Part shown: in pieces, positions 24,433 to 37,139 of the stretch | Position numbering within the stretch: the first letter of the stretch is position 1 | Layout of the letters: each line of letters opens with the position of its first letter | Assembly: GCA_036023115.1 (NCBI GenBank) | Contig: JAYKKT010000036.1 | Location: 6,878,501 to 6,942,500, forward strand | DNA from: Brasenia schreberi | Lineage: Eukaryota > Streptophyta > Magnoliopsida > Nymphaeales > Cabombaceae | DNA: 64,000 nucleotides | Direction: 5' to 3' | Translations under genes and position numbers: made by a program | The notes under the pieces: generated by a model | Database searches by the model: none | What the model was told of the DNA's origin: nothing | Seen by the model: the letters and a program-made list of their open reading frames with translations, nothing else

Positions 24433-24594
24433 CATATATACATATATATATATATACATATACATATATACATATACATATATATATATACATATACAAA
24501 TATATATATATATATACGTATATATATGTATGTATATGTATATATATATATATGTATATATGTATATGTATATATATATATATAAATATACGAC
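24244..24594. repeat. Very long (AT)n/(ATAC)n tract
   Basis: About 350 bases of TA repeat with interspersed tacatata units, the longest microsatellite in the window. It is the duplicate of the 20,555-20,771 tract and has grown or been rearranged since. Confidence 0.97.
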
Positions 24595-24740
24595 AAATAA
24601 AGGCCGACTTGATTGATAGTTTCATACATATTCATCAATCAAGGTGCATATCTCAGCTATTTGATTGGAATGTGAACATAATTTCAAGGTGCTTTCTTAC
24701 TCGAATGCAAAAGTGATAATGTAGTAAGAGGTTCGGTTAC

Positions 24741-24933
24741 CTTTTGAGGCCGAATTCCTTCATGGCAGCGGTTTCTGCTTTGTCTCCAACGCACATATTT
24801 TGTAGCTGCTGAAGCTCTTCTTCTGCAAGCCGTAGCTCTTCTTCTATGTCCACCTTATGATTTCCATAAGGCGTCTCTCCCATCTGAAGCGGCTTCTCTA
24901 GCATTACACCGGATCTTGATCAGCAAACGTATG
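24741..24933 (-). pseudogene. FAR a1b exon fragment
   Basis: A 193-nt exon identical in length to the a1 and a2 equivalents, encoding the region from YVC to FGLKR, including EEELRLAEEELQQLQ. A TGA at 24,920-24,922 replaces the Gly codon after YVC. No other exon belongs to this copy, so it is a duplicated fragment. Confidence 0.88.
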
Positions 24934-25814
24934 CTGCCAAATATTCACGAAACAGAAGGATCACATTAATCGCCGGAGTTGATTAACTTTGATAGGTATT
25001 AGATACTCGACTCCAAGGATGGGATTGGTCATAAAGATCAAGGTGGCAGCTTTTGTTTCAACATTTTGAACAATGTTAGCGTATCTATGATTCATGGGTG
25101 GCAGTGTTAGTCATACGGGGTATTCATACTGATACGGACAAGCGTATAATACACCTGATATGTTTGGGTATGAGTTTTCAAAAATTTCAGATTTTAGATA
25201 CGCTTCGGTGAGCATAACGCTAACCATACCTTAAGTTTTCTACAGTTGTTTCATAATTAGGTGCAGTTCGACCCTCACCAATAAGGGTTGATTTGATCCA
25301 AAAAACCAAAAAAAAGTCCTAAGTATTACTCGCCTATGCGTCTGATGCCTACCTATTTCGTCTTTTCTGTTGCTTGCCTTTGGTCCTTCGTCTACCTCAA
25401 TCTATGGTGCCTCTTTCCGTTGGTAAGAACTCTGTCAGCCGAATGTAATTAGGATCGATTCATGATTTCGGCGATCTTTATTTCTTGTTGGAGTTATGTA
25501 TAATGTTAACACATGCGTTTCAATGTAATCTCTTCTTATATTGTGTATGTTTAATCTTCTGCAGTCTCAATTTCTTATGTATATTGATTGGATCTTATAC
25601 TCACTACTACTGTTGCTCGTTCAGGCTCAACCGTTATTTTCCTGGTGCAATAAAATTGTTCATCTTTTTGTGAAAACGCTTAAATTTCTTTAAGTCAGTA
25701 CAAGCTAGACAAGTAAGAGAGGTGAGGAGGATCCACTTTTCTTATATATATATATATATATTGAAAAGATCATCATATCTCATAAATTATATGGGATACC
25801 AGTACCATATCAAA

Positions 25815-27003
25815 TACAACAACAGCTAACCCTTTTTCCATACTAGACGGGGTCAGCTACATGGATCATTTTTTTCCACCCAGCTCTATCATATCCCACA
25901 TTAGCAGTTAACTCAACATAAGCTACATCATTCTTAATTGTTTCTTTCCAACACTTTTGTGGTCGTCCTCTACCTACCTCTTTTAATACTTTCAAAATCT
26001 AGTTTTTTATACCTTCTTACATACGCATCTCATGTTAAACAATGTTTTCTCATTTTATCCTCTATTAGTGTCACTCCCAATTTATTTCTAATAACGCCAT
26101 TATGTTTACGATCTTTTCTTATTTAACCACTCATCCATGTCGACATCTTTATTTTTGTCACATACATCTTTTGTATATGTTGATAATTAACTGCTCAACA
26201 CTCAAAATCACAAAACATGATAGGTCTAACTGTTGTTCTATAATATTTACCTTTTAACTTTAATGGTATCTTCTTATCACAAAGAATACCTCATGGTCCT
26301 CTCCATTTTAACCAACCAGCATTAATTTTATGTGTAACATATCTATCAATTCTTTCATGACATCTCAAAATTGAACTTAGGTATTTAAAACTTTCCTTTT
26401 GAGGGCTGCATTGTGTGCCTTTACTTTCTAAGGTTTCTCCATATATTTTCAATTTTGTATTAACTTTTTCCTTATACTCCTCCACTAACACAATGTGATA
26501 TGCAAATAACACACACCAAGGTACTTCATCTTGAATATGCTTTGTTAAGTATGGACTTAAAGTTGATCCTTGACGTAACCCCATATTAACTTCAAAAAAG
26601 TTTGTCATTCCTTAATGAGTCCTTACACATAGTTTTGCACGATCGTACATGTCTCTTATAAGGTTTATGTATTTCAGTGGGATACTTTTTTTTAAGGTTC
26701 TTAAAAGAACCTCCCTCACTAATCTATCATAAGCTTTTTCTAGACCAATAAATATCATGTGAAAGTCTTGTCTCTTGTAAAAATAAGACAAGAATCTTTT
26801 TCCTAATCATAGTATCTACCACCTCCATTCGTTTACCGGACAATGTTTCGATATTCTAAGAACCAATACTATGTATAATTCATGATATAAAAATTCGATA
26901 AAGTTTTATGCCGACTATGAGAAGCCTAACTTAACCCTCCTCCTTTATCCGGGCTTCTGACCGGCCATACAAGGGTGATCCCTTATGTGGGCGGAGTTCC
27001 AAT
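25815..27003 (-). mobile_element. RTE-type LINE, duplicate of L3 with extra deletions (L3b)
   Basis: Same 3' end (plus-strand acagctaaccctttttccat) and same 5' leader (about 26,945-27,003) as L3. Endonuclease and RT sequence between about 26,765 and the leader is lost. It came by segmental duplication, not by a new insertion. Confidence 0.82.
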
Positions 27004-27216
27004 ACCATATCCATGAATCATGAGAAAAGGCATCAAACTTGGTTTCTAATCATGCTCATCCTTATTATTATTATTATTATTATTTTCTTTACAAGTTATA
27101 TTAAGGATCTAAGTGATATGTGGGTAACCTAGCTAGATGATATCCGTATATCCATAAAAGGTGGTTTCAAGTTGTTCATTAAATTTTAAATGGCTTGATT
27201 GAAATTTAGATATGGG

Positions 27217-28294
<1,078 letters not shown>

Positions 28295-28339
28295 CTTCAT
28301 GTGTGTAACCAAAGGATAAGCAACATTAATATGCATAAA

Positions 28340-30140
28340 GCAACAACAACAACAACTAAGCCTTTTCCCATACTAGATGGGGTCGGCTACATGGATTCTT
28401 TGTTTTCACATAGCCCTATCATGTGTCATGTTAGCATTAATTTACAATAAATTAGATCATTCTTTATGATTTCTTTCCAACACTTTCGTGGACGTTTTGT
28501 ACCTCTTTTAATACTTTCAAAATATAATTTTTCATACCTTCTTAGAGGTTCTTCTTTTGATCTTCTTTCTATATGTCCAAACTACCTTAAACGATATTCT
28601 CTCATTTTATCCTCTATTGGTGCCACACAATTTATTTCTAATAACCTCATTATGTATACAGTCTTTTCTTGTATGACCGCTCATCGATCTCAACATCTTC
28701 ATTTCTGTCACAGACATATTTTGTACATGTTGATGATTAATTGCCCAACACTCATTACTATAAAACATGGTAGGTCTAATTGTTGCTCTATAATATGTAC
28801 CTTTTAACTTTAACAATATTTTCTTATCACAAAGAATACTTGATGTTGCTCTCTATTTTAACCAACTAGCATTAATTCTATGCGTACCATCTCCTTCAAT
28901 TCTTCCATCACTTTAAAAAATTTACCATAGGTATTTAAAACCTTCTTTTTGGGGATGCAATGTATGCCAATTTTAATTTTTATGTCTTCTGAAGTAACCA
29001 AATAATCAAATTTACATTCTATATATTCTATCTTTGTTCTACCAAGTCAAAAGACTTTACTTTCTAATGTTTCTCTTCATAGTTCCAATTTTCTATTAAC
29101 TTTTTCCTTAGACTCCTCCACTAACACAATGTCATCTGCAGATAACATACACCAAGGTACTTCATCTTGAATATGTTTTGTTAACTCATCAATCACCATT
29201 ATAAATAAGTATGAACTTAAAGTTGATCCTTGATGTAACCTAATATTAACTTCAAAGAAGTTTGTCATTCCTTCATTAGTTCTCACACATGTTTTTGCAC
29301 CATCGTACATGTCTCTTATAAGATTTATGTATGTTAATGGGATACCTATTTTTTCCAAGGTTCTCCAAAAAACCTCCCTCAATATCCTATCATAAGCTTT
29401 TTCTATATCAATAAATATCATGTGAAAGCCTTTCTTTTTTGCTCTAAAATGTTTTACAAGACATCTCAAAAGGTGAATTGCTTCAACAATAGATCTGTCT
29501 AGCATAAATCCAAATTGGTTCTTTATTGTACTCAATACTTGTTTTAACTTCGTTCGATAATTCTTTCTCACAATTTCATAATATGGCTCATTAACTTGAT
29601 ACCCTGATAATTCACACAATTATGAATGTCTCCCTTGTTCTTACATATGGGCATAAGTGTACTCACTCTCCATTCTTTGATCATTGTTTTGGTTTCTCCA
29701 TATTTCATTAAATAGTCTTGTGAGCCAAGTAATTAATGTTTCTCCTAGGATTTTCTAAACTTTTATAGGAATATTGTTAGGTCCTATCGATTTACCACCC
29801 TTCATATGTTTAATAGTCTCTTTGACTTCATTCTTTTGAATACGTTGGTAGAAATTCTAGTTTATATACTTTTCTGATTTGTTTAACTCTCCTAAGCTAA
29901 TGCTAACATCTTTATTTTCATTAAAAAGCTTATAAAAATAGTTTTTTCATCTATTTCTTATATCAACATTTGCCACTAGAATTTTTTCATCCTCGTCTTT
30001 GATGTATCTAACAGAATTAAGATATTTAGTTTTGTTATCTTTAGCCCTAGATATCCTAAAATATATCTTTCACTCTCTTTTGAGTTGAGTTTTTTATATA
30101 AATCTTCTCAAATTTTAGCTTTTGCTTCATTAGCGGCATT
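28340..30140 (-). mobile_element. RTE-type LINE, degenerate (L4)
   Basis: The plus strand starts with (CAA)n then ctaagccttttcccatact, the reverse complement of the element's 3' tail. The RT part is fairly well kept (29,077-29,619): QFGFMLDRSIVEAIHLLR, DIEKAYDR and the active site [11 protein letters not shown]. It stops at about 30,140, where a FAR flank begins. The insertion point beside the beta exon is the same as that of L11. Confidence 0.87.
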
Positions 30141-30338
30141 TTTCGCTTTCTTATTATTTTTTCATTTTTTTGAACTTTCTTTATAATTTTTATGGTTTTA
30201 GATGGTTCTGTACTCGAAACAAAGATGGAAGCGACCACTTTCCACTCATGTTCTGGTTCCTTGTTTTCGGAGAATTGGAATGGGTGATTTGAACAGGAAC
30301 CAGTCATGTCTATCTATGTCGTAGTTCACAACTCGAAC
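30141..30338 (-). repeat. FAR 3' flank repeat, copy F2 (short)
   Basis: Matches 17,715-17,870 and 35,800-35,972 (ttttgaactttctttataat; gggtgatttgaacaggaacc). Cut at about 30,339 by the start of the 5-kb inverted-repeat block. Confidence 0.85.
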
Positions 30339-30929
30339 CACCTTGGCTCGAGTCTCACAAGACCAAACAAAGGTCATGAACCTTGGCCGAAATCTCAAAA
30401 CTTTAGCCAACACCTAACCTAGGACCAGCCAACTCTATCCTATACCTAAACCAGGGCCAAATGCTGGCCTAGTACTAAGCCTAAACTATACCTAAACCAA
30501 GGCCAAGTGTTGGCCAAATCCCATACAAAAACCCAATCACTCGAGCCAAGGTGACTCGAGTCTTACCTTGCCCAAACCGGCCCCAACTAGCCCCAAACCC
30601 ATTGTAGCTTGCAGCTCTCAGAACTCTAAGTCTCTCCAAGCTCTCAAGCTCTCCGGCTTCGCTCCCACGTGCCCCGGACTCCATAAGAAGAAGGCAGATT
30701 CGCCCCTTGTACGATCCTAACTCAAAAGGCTGGAAAGTGTAAGTTGATTTTGATGTATATCAAATCCCTTTCTATTCAATTCAATTCGTCATATGGGGTT
30801 GTAATAACGGAGCATCGTCTCCCCCCTGATGTAATATATGTGCAAAATACACACACGTACACTCGAGCCTTTCCGCTCTTATCTGCACACTTTTGCACAC
30901 AAACGGGCCTCAACAGCCCATAGGATATA

Positions 30930-31400
30930 GCCCTACTTATATACATTTAGCTGGGTTTTAAGGTTCAAGTTGTGTGAGTTGTCTTTCATTTTATACACTC
31001 AAAGCACTCACTTACATTGAGCCTTTCCGCTCTTACCTATATATACGTATTTCCCTTTTAGCTGGGTTTTAAATTCAAGTTGCGTGAGTTGCCTTTCAAT
31101 TTATACACTCAAAACACTCACTCACATTGAGCCTTCTCGCTCTTATATATATCTATATCTCCCTTCTGCTGCGTTTTACGGTTCAGTTGCGTGTGTTGCA
31201 TTTCAATTTATACACAACACCCACGCACACATTGAGCCTTTCCGCTCTTAAGATATAGATATATTTAAATTTCTGCAATTTACATTCAAGTCGGGTGAGT
31301 TGCATTCAATTTGAGTTTTCCCTTCTGCTAAGTCTTTAAATTTCGGGTTTTACATTCAAGTTGTGTGAGTTGCATTGCATACTCGCCATACTCGAGCTAG
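30930..31400 (+). repeat. About four tandem units of ~110 bp
   Basis: Each unit has a gggttttaaattcaagttg-type start, a tgtgagttgcctttcaattt-type middle, catactcaaaacactcac-like sequence and attgagcctttccgctctta. Units diverge by substitutions and the last is incomplete. Confidence 0.8.
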
Positions 31401-34400
31401 GTTGCATACCTGCATCGAACAAACCCCGAACAAAAACGTGCAAAACGCCCAACTTAGGCCACTGGATGCACACACTCCACGCCCAAGTGATTAAAATTGA
31501 AAGACTTAGGGTCGCCTAAAGCTCAGTAAAAGCAAAAACTCTCCAAGTGCATGATTTCCAAAATTTTCAAAACACTTCCTTATTCAAAAATCGAATTTGA
31601 TTTTAACTTGTTCAAACGAAGTCTCTAAGCGTACATACTGACGCTTGCGCGTCGGTGCAAGAAGGTCTACGATGTAAAGATCCCGCTTGCCTACAATCGC
31701 CTTTCAAAAGTCAGATATTTTAAAACTACTTCGCTAGTTTGAGTAAGCTAGCTGGCACGCCCTAAAAGCGAACGTAGATTGCAAAAAGATTCGCTCCAAG
31801 CCTAAGAACCCGGAGTCGAGGATTTTCCGTGTCTACAAAGTTCACCATCGCCAGACACCAAAAGCGTCACCACGGCACTTGCTAGCACACGGAATCCAAC
31901 TCGCATGCGCTAGTGAGCACCAACATCCTTTGCACACCCTCCAACTCCTCTAGCCCTCTTCCCATATGTCATATGTGTCTAACTGCTCCTCCCACATGTG
32001 GATGTCCCCTAACAGCTGTGTAATATGGTCGGTTCCTTGATAGATTAGATTTGGGTATGGATCGGGTCCATTAATTAGAAAAGATCTGGTTTGGTTTGGT
32101 GTCTAATAGGAGACTTTGGCTGACAAAAGAGAGGAGAAAGACCAAGAGAGAAGCCTTTGAGACACCTCTCCTCTCCATTTATTTTGTCCAAATTGTTGTA
32201 AGCTTGGCGCTCTTGCCCCAAATCATTGTATCTCAAGAGAAAGCAACCATTTTCATGGCATATCTTTGGAAAAGGAGGATCGCTTGAGTTTAGAGTCATG
32301 AAAGAGTGGGCTATAGGTGAGAAGAATCCATTAACTTTATAAATTTCTGTTGATTCTTTTCTAATATACCTATATCTTATACTCCCTCTTCTTATTCTAT
32401 GCTTATATTATATATTATACCTTCTCTCATTTCTTCGATAGATTAGTTGTCCTTAACTTAATTCAAAAAGTCATAAGAGGGACATAGCTACCTATACATA
32501 TCTCTGGGGCACCTCTCTAAGAGGATTGCTTGCTTGAGAAATATATGCGATTATATCCATTTATCCTCCTCAACATAAACTTATTGAGGAGGGTAAATAA
32601 GTTTATGTAGATGAGTTTCTTCCTGAACTAACATAAGCCCTCAAAAAAGTTTTTGAGTAATCACTAAATCAGTAACCTTCTAATCGGATGCATCATTATC
32701 TTCTATAAGGAAATTTCTAAAAATTTCAGCATCTTGCATAAATTTATTGGATTCTTGGATTTTTCCTGAATCCATTTATAAGGAAAATACTGTCAAAATA
32801 TTTTATTAAGTGAAACACACATAGAAGGATATCTTCTAAAAATTTTACAAATTTTGGACGTGTATAAGGTTCATCAAAAAATTATCAAAGATCCAATTCA
32901 TCCCAGACCGAACCAATATGTGATAGAAGTCCTCAACCCTTGTTCGGTAAATCTAATATAACTCGGCGATACCCAAATTCATCACAGATAGTGTCATCGA
33001 AAAGCTAACATCTACAGCTTTTTAAAATGATAAACTTCAGGAAAATAGGAGATCTATTCACACATCGTTTTACTTAGACCTTGAGTTTCAATCATAAGCA
33101 CCATCGAAATTCCAAAATATCATTCAGTTGAGAACCTTTCTCAGATTTTTACCTGATCACCAAAGGATCCAAAAACTATAAAAAATTCAATAAAACCTCA
33201 CACCCAATACTTGCTTGTACAAAATTTTCAGGATTTTTGGATCTTTAAAAGTGCCTCTATAAAATATGAACTCTGTGAAACATAATCAATTTTGTTTTCA
33301 CAAAACCAAACCTAGTTTTGTAAAAGGCTCCTTCAAATTGAAGTTATTTTAAGAAAACTTTGGATTTCAAAATAATTCCTCCTAAGCGTCTAGGTTGATC
33401 CTTGAGCATTAATTCAAGAAGGCCTACGTAATTAATAACCTACTTTCTCACATTTGCCTAAGAAGTCTGTAGACGCAGAAAGTTTCCGCTCCTGGTTTTT
33501 AGTCCTGAAGCGAACATTTTCGTGTGCCTAAGTCCTAATCAAGTAAAAGGGAGTGCCAGCTAGCTTACTTAAGCTAGCGAAGAGAAATTTTTAAACCTAA
33601 CTCCTAACGTGGCGACTGTGACCAAGCAAGCTCTTTTCGTCGCAGACCTTCTTTCACCGATGCGCAAGGGTCAGTCTGTGTACTTTAAAAATCGAGTTTT
33701 GGAATATAAGAACCTACAAAAACGTGTTTGAGGTGTTTGATTCGGGTTGTTTTTGTATGATTTTCAGATTTTATTTCACGTGGATTTGCACGTGCCTATG
33801 TCTTTCTTTTTATCCCTTTTCGAGCCAACTAGGTGTGTGTTATGAACACGTAACCTAAGTGTGGCGACTTTGAGTGGGAGTATGGGGTTTGCTTTGATGC
33901 AATATGCGTCCTAACTCGTTGTATGGCGTATATGCAATGCAAACTCACGCAACTCCAAAGGAAAAACCCGAATTTAAAAGACAATGCCGAAGGGAAATGA
34001 CTTGTAATGTAAATTGCCGAAGGGAAATTGCGGAAGGGAAATTGCAAAAGGGAAATATGGCTATATCTTAAGAGAGAAAAGGCTCAATAGTGCGAGTGTG
34101 TGCCGTGTATATATGTAAAGACTACGCACACTGCTGAACCTTAAAACCCAAATCTTAAAGACATAGCCGAAAGGAAAATACTTATACTATATATGGGCCC
34201 GAAGGTCGCCAACGTGTTGCATGGGTGTTGTGTGTATATTGAAAGACAACTCTGTAAACACCCCAAATCTTCTATATTTCAAAAAACTCTCAAAAAAGCT
34301 CGTTTGAGCCAAAACGACAACTTATTTTGAAATGTGAAAACAGGTACAGAAGGCAAAAGAAGACCCTAGGCCCGAAAAGGATTCAAGCCCAGAGCTTCAG

Positions 34401-34609
34401 AAGCCGCTTCCTGATAAAAAACAAAAGAAAGCAGAGCCTGTTTGAAGAAAAAGCCAAAAACGGTGAAAACCAAGGAAAACGGAGTCTAGAACGGCGAGAT
34501 AGAGCCCGGACGACAAAGTTGGGGAAAACCCAGCAACAGACGGAGCGCTAATGAAGCCAGTGCCTGCACAGATCGTTCGCCTCGAGAAGCCAAGAAGGAC
34601 TGTCCGAAG

Positions 34610-34880
34610 AAATTTTGATTTGGATCTGGACCATAAATATCCAGATCCAAATCCATGTAATGAATAATGTTTGGATTTGGGCCAATCCAAATAGTGTTTG
34701 GATTGGATCAGATCTGGATCAAAATATCCAGATCCATATCCATAAAAATGTTGGGTTTGGATCAGATACAGATCTCAAAATATCCGAGATCCAATATCCA
34801 GATCCAAATAGTGTTTGGATTTGGGTATGGATCCAAACCCAAACCCAAACCCAAACCCAAATCCAAGACCCACCTCAAAT
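34610..34880. repeat. Degenerate ggatttggatc repeats and a (CCCAAA)n run
   Basis: Words such as ccagatccaaat and gtttggatttgg recur on both strands, then four or more aaaccc units near 34,838-34,862. The unit is CCCAAA, not the plant telomere unit CCCTAAA. Confidence 0.85.
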
Positions 34881-35348
34881 CTCTATAAATAGAGGTGAGG
34901 GGGTCCATGTAAAGGGTTCATGCAAATATTTGGGAGGAGAGAGAGGGAGTGATAGACCTAGCCATGTGGGCTCATTAGGTGAGGTGGGTTCAAGCCATGT
35001 GGGCTATGTGGGTCTAGACCAAGGGGCTGCAACCAAGAGGTGGGCTGGATCAAGTGGCTGTAACCAAGCTTGGACATGGGCTGGACCGACTCCAAGAGGT
35101 AAGCCTAACCTAACCTAGCCATTCTCTCTACACCCCTCTAAACCTAACCCCCAACCTAGCCTAGGTTCGAACCTACCTAACCCCAACTGGACCTAACCCC
35201 AACTGAACCTAACCCTAACTAAACCTAGCCCTAACCCAGCCTAGGTTCGACCAAACCTAACCTAGACTCGAACCGACCTAAATCTAACCGGACCGCGCCC
35301 TGCGCGTCACCCGAACCCCCTACCGTGCCTGCCGCGCGCTCCGCGAAA

Positions 35349-36523
35349 ACATGAACTAGTGCTTCTTCTCATGCTGCGGAAAGTGGAGATCACTCATAAT
35401 GCATTCTAAGGCAGCGAACTCAAAAATAATACAGTGGAAGGAGGATGAAGATGGGAAGCCCCGATGCTGATGAAATCACCCAGTATTTGTGAACATCGGA
35501 TCGACGTCCTCTGTTTACTATTCTGAAATGTCTGACCGTTTTCTCCTGTCTTTTATCGCAACGATACGGTTCAAGTGTCCCAAATAACAGTTAAATAACG
35601 CAGTGATGGCTGACAAGAACAAGATATATAAACTAAGTTCAATCAAATCGACCTGATACAATGACAGATGACTAACAGTATTAAGGAAAAGTTCCTCGGA
35701 AACTTGACCGCGATTCAACCTAGAACCAAATCAGGTTGGGGACCAAATGGAAACATAACTAGGCTGGTCTTTGACGGCGAATTCATCCTTCTCTTATTAT
35801 TTCTTCATTTTTTTGAACTTTCTTTATAATTTTTATGGTTTTAGATGGTTCTGGACTGAAAACGAAGCTGGAAGCGACCAGTTTCCACTCATGTTCTGGT
35901 TCCTTGTTTTTGGTAGAATTGGAATGGGTGATTTGAACAGGAATCAGTCATGCCTATCTACGTCGTAGTTCAGAATATAATAACTATTCTACACATGTCT
36001 AGGTTGAAACTGTACTGAACTAGAAACAGGTGAAATCGGACCTGGAACATAAACCAAACTGGGGGTTCCTTAGTTTGGTTCAGGCTCCGCCTTTCATGGA
36101 ACCAAAACAGGAACTAGTGCTTCTTCTCATGCTGCGGAAAGTGGAGATCACTCATAATGCATTCTAAGGCAGGGGACTCAAAAATAATACAGTGGAAGGA
36201 TGATGAAGATGGGAAGGCCCAATGCTCATGAAATCACCCAGTATGAAGGAAAAGTTCCTCGGAATCTTGGTGAAAGACATAAAAAAAATTAGTGAGATTC
36301 TTTGCAATGAACACACCATTTCAAGCTAAAACAGAGTACGAGATACAGATAATGAACTAGCTAATTATCTTCAAGTGTTCTCCTGACACTGCCTGAGATA
36401 TTTCTGTTTTGCATCATGCAATTCCATGCGTGTCTGACAAATTCCTTATGGCAATGGATACAAACGAATTGTTCTCATTCACCTGCACTTCGAAAAAGAG
36501 AAAAGACTGTAAAGTCTTCTGCA
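35349..36523 (-). repeat. FAR 3' flank repeat, copy F3 (rearranged)
   Basis: Contains two partial passes through the flank: one begins aactagtgcttcttctcatg at 35,353 and a second at 36,113. At about 35,697 the word ttcctcgg is joined directly to aacttgaccgcgattcaacc, a join also present at about 62,389. Confidence 0.87.
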
Positions 36524-37107
36524 TCATTTCAGTGAATATCTCACAAGTCCGGGGTAAAAGATGCTCATGCAGTATTCTTCCCATTTGACGCACTTGGGAT
36601 CAAAGTTGAACATCGCCTCCTCGGCGACACTGAACGATTTTATGGCCATTCTCAACTTATCACTGTTCTTATCATCGAAGCTGTAAAACAAAACATGCAG
36701 ATATAATTGTATATCTTACTCGCAGACTTTTAAGAACAAGTGCAACAACAGTACGCATGTCAGTTTGATTTATAGATACCTCTATTCAACAATAACAGCC
36801 AATTTAAATATTAAATCTCTTGAAATAAGCTCAAGAGTATTCATTTATAAAAGGATGTTGTCATCTTGAGATGATCAATGAGCTGATCTGGTTTCAACGA
36901 GATAGAATCGGGAAGAGGAATACATAGGGCCATCAAGCTATGAGCTCTAATGGGACAATATGACAACTCCACTTAATAAAGACTTCATATTAAATTATGC
37001 AGAATGGTATGTCGTGCTCTCTGTTCATAAGCGAATCCATACATAATAGCCTTAAATGAACTTTGCAAATTCGATATGTTTGTGCGTGCGTGCGTGTGTG
37101 CGTTTGC

Positions 37108-37139
<32 letters not shown>

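Larger units (their letters stand above)
24224..27215 (-). repeat. Segmental duplicate of 20,530-23,810
   Basis: Carries in order the AT-tract intron, one FAR exon, the intron body and a LINE copy, matching the a1 unit at high identity with scattered substitutions and a few deletions. It ends at about 27,216, where sequence switches abruptly to FAR-beta. Confidence 0.88.
30339..35348. mobile_element. 5-kb unclassified block with large imperfect inverted repeat
   Basis: FAR flank sequence stops at 30,338 and resumes at about 35,349, so this block interrupts it (about 140 bp of flank are missing between). The left arm (about 30,850-31,830) and right arm (about 33,470-34,250) are inverted copies: for example ttgcgcgtcggtgcaagaag at 31.65 kb against the complement of cttctttcaccgatgcgcaa near 33.65 kb, and attgagcctttccgctctta near 31.2 kb against gagagaaaaggctcaatag near 34.08 kb. 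The left arm holds about four tandem units of roughly 110 bp. gtggcgactttgagtgggag at 33,856 resembles the primer-binding region of Tat/Ogre-type gypsy elements. No reverse transcriptase, transposase or other domain was seen. It may be a non-autonomous LTR element or two opposed LTR pieces. Confidence 0.6.

Noticed and set aside
34327..34551. Lys/Arg-rich 74-codon frame
   Set aside because: Base composition alone explains it (purine-rich stretch at the edge of the inverted-repeat block); no homology recognised.
34838..34863. Possible interstitial telomere repeat
   Set aside because: The unit is CCCAAA, not CCCTAAA. The ccctaacc-like words at 35.1-35.25 kb are irregular and of mixed spacing.
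34615..35118. 167-codon frame with repeated WIQTQTQTQ-type sequence
   Set aside because: It is a reading of the ggatttggatc and CCCAAA repeats, open because the repeat lacks stops in that frame.
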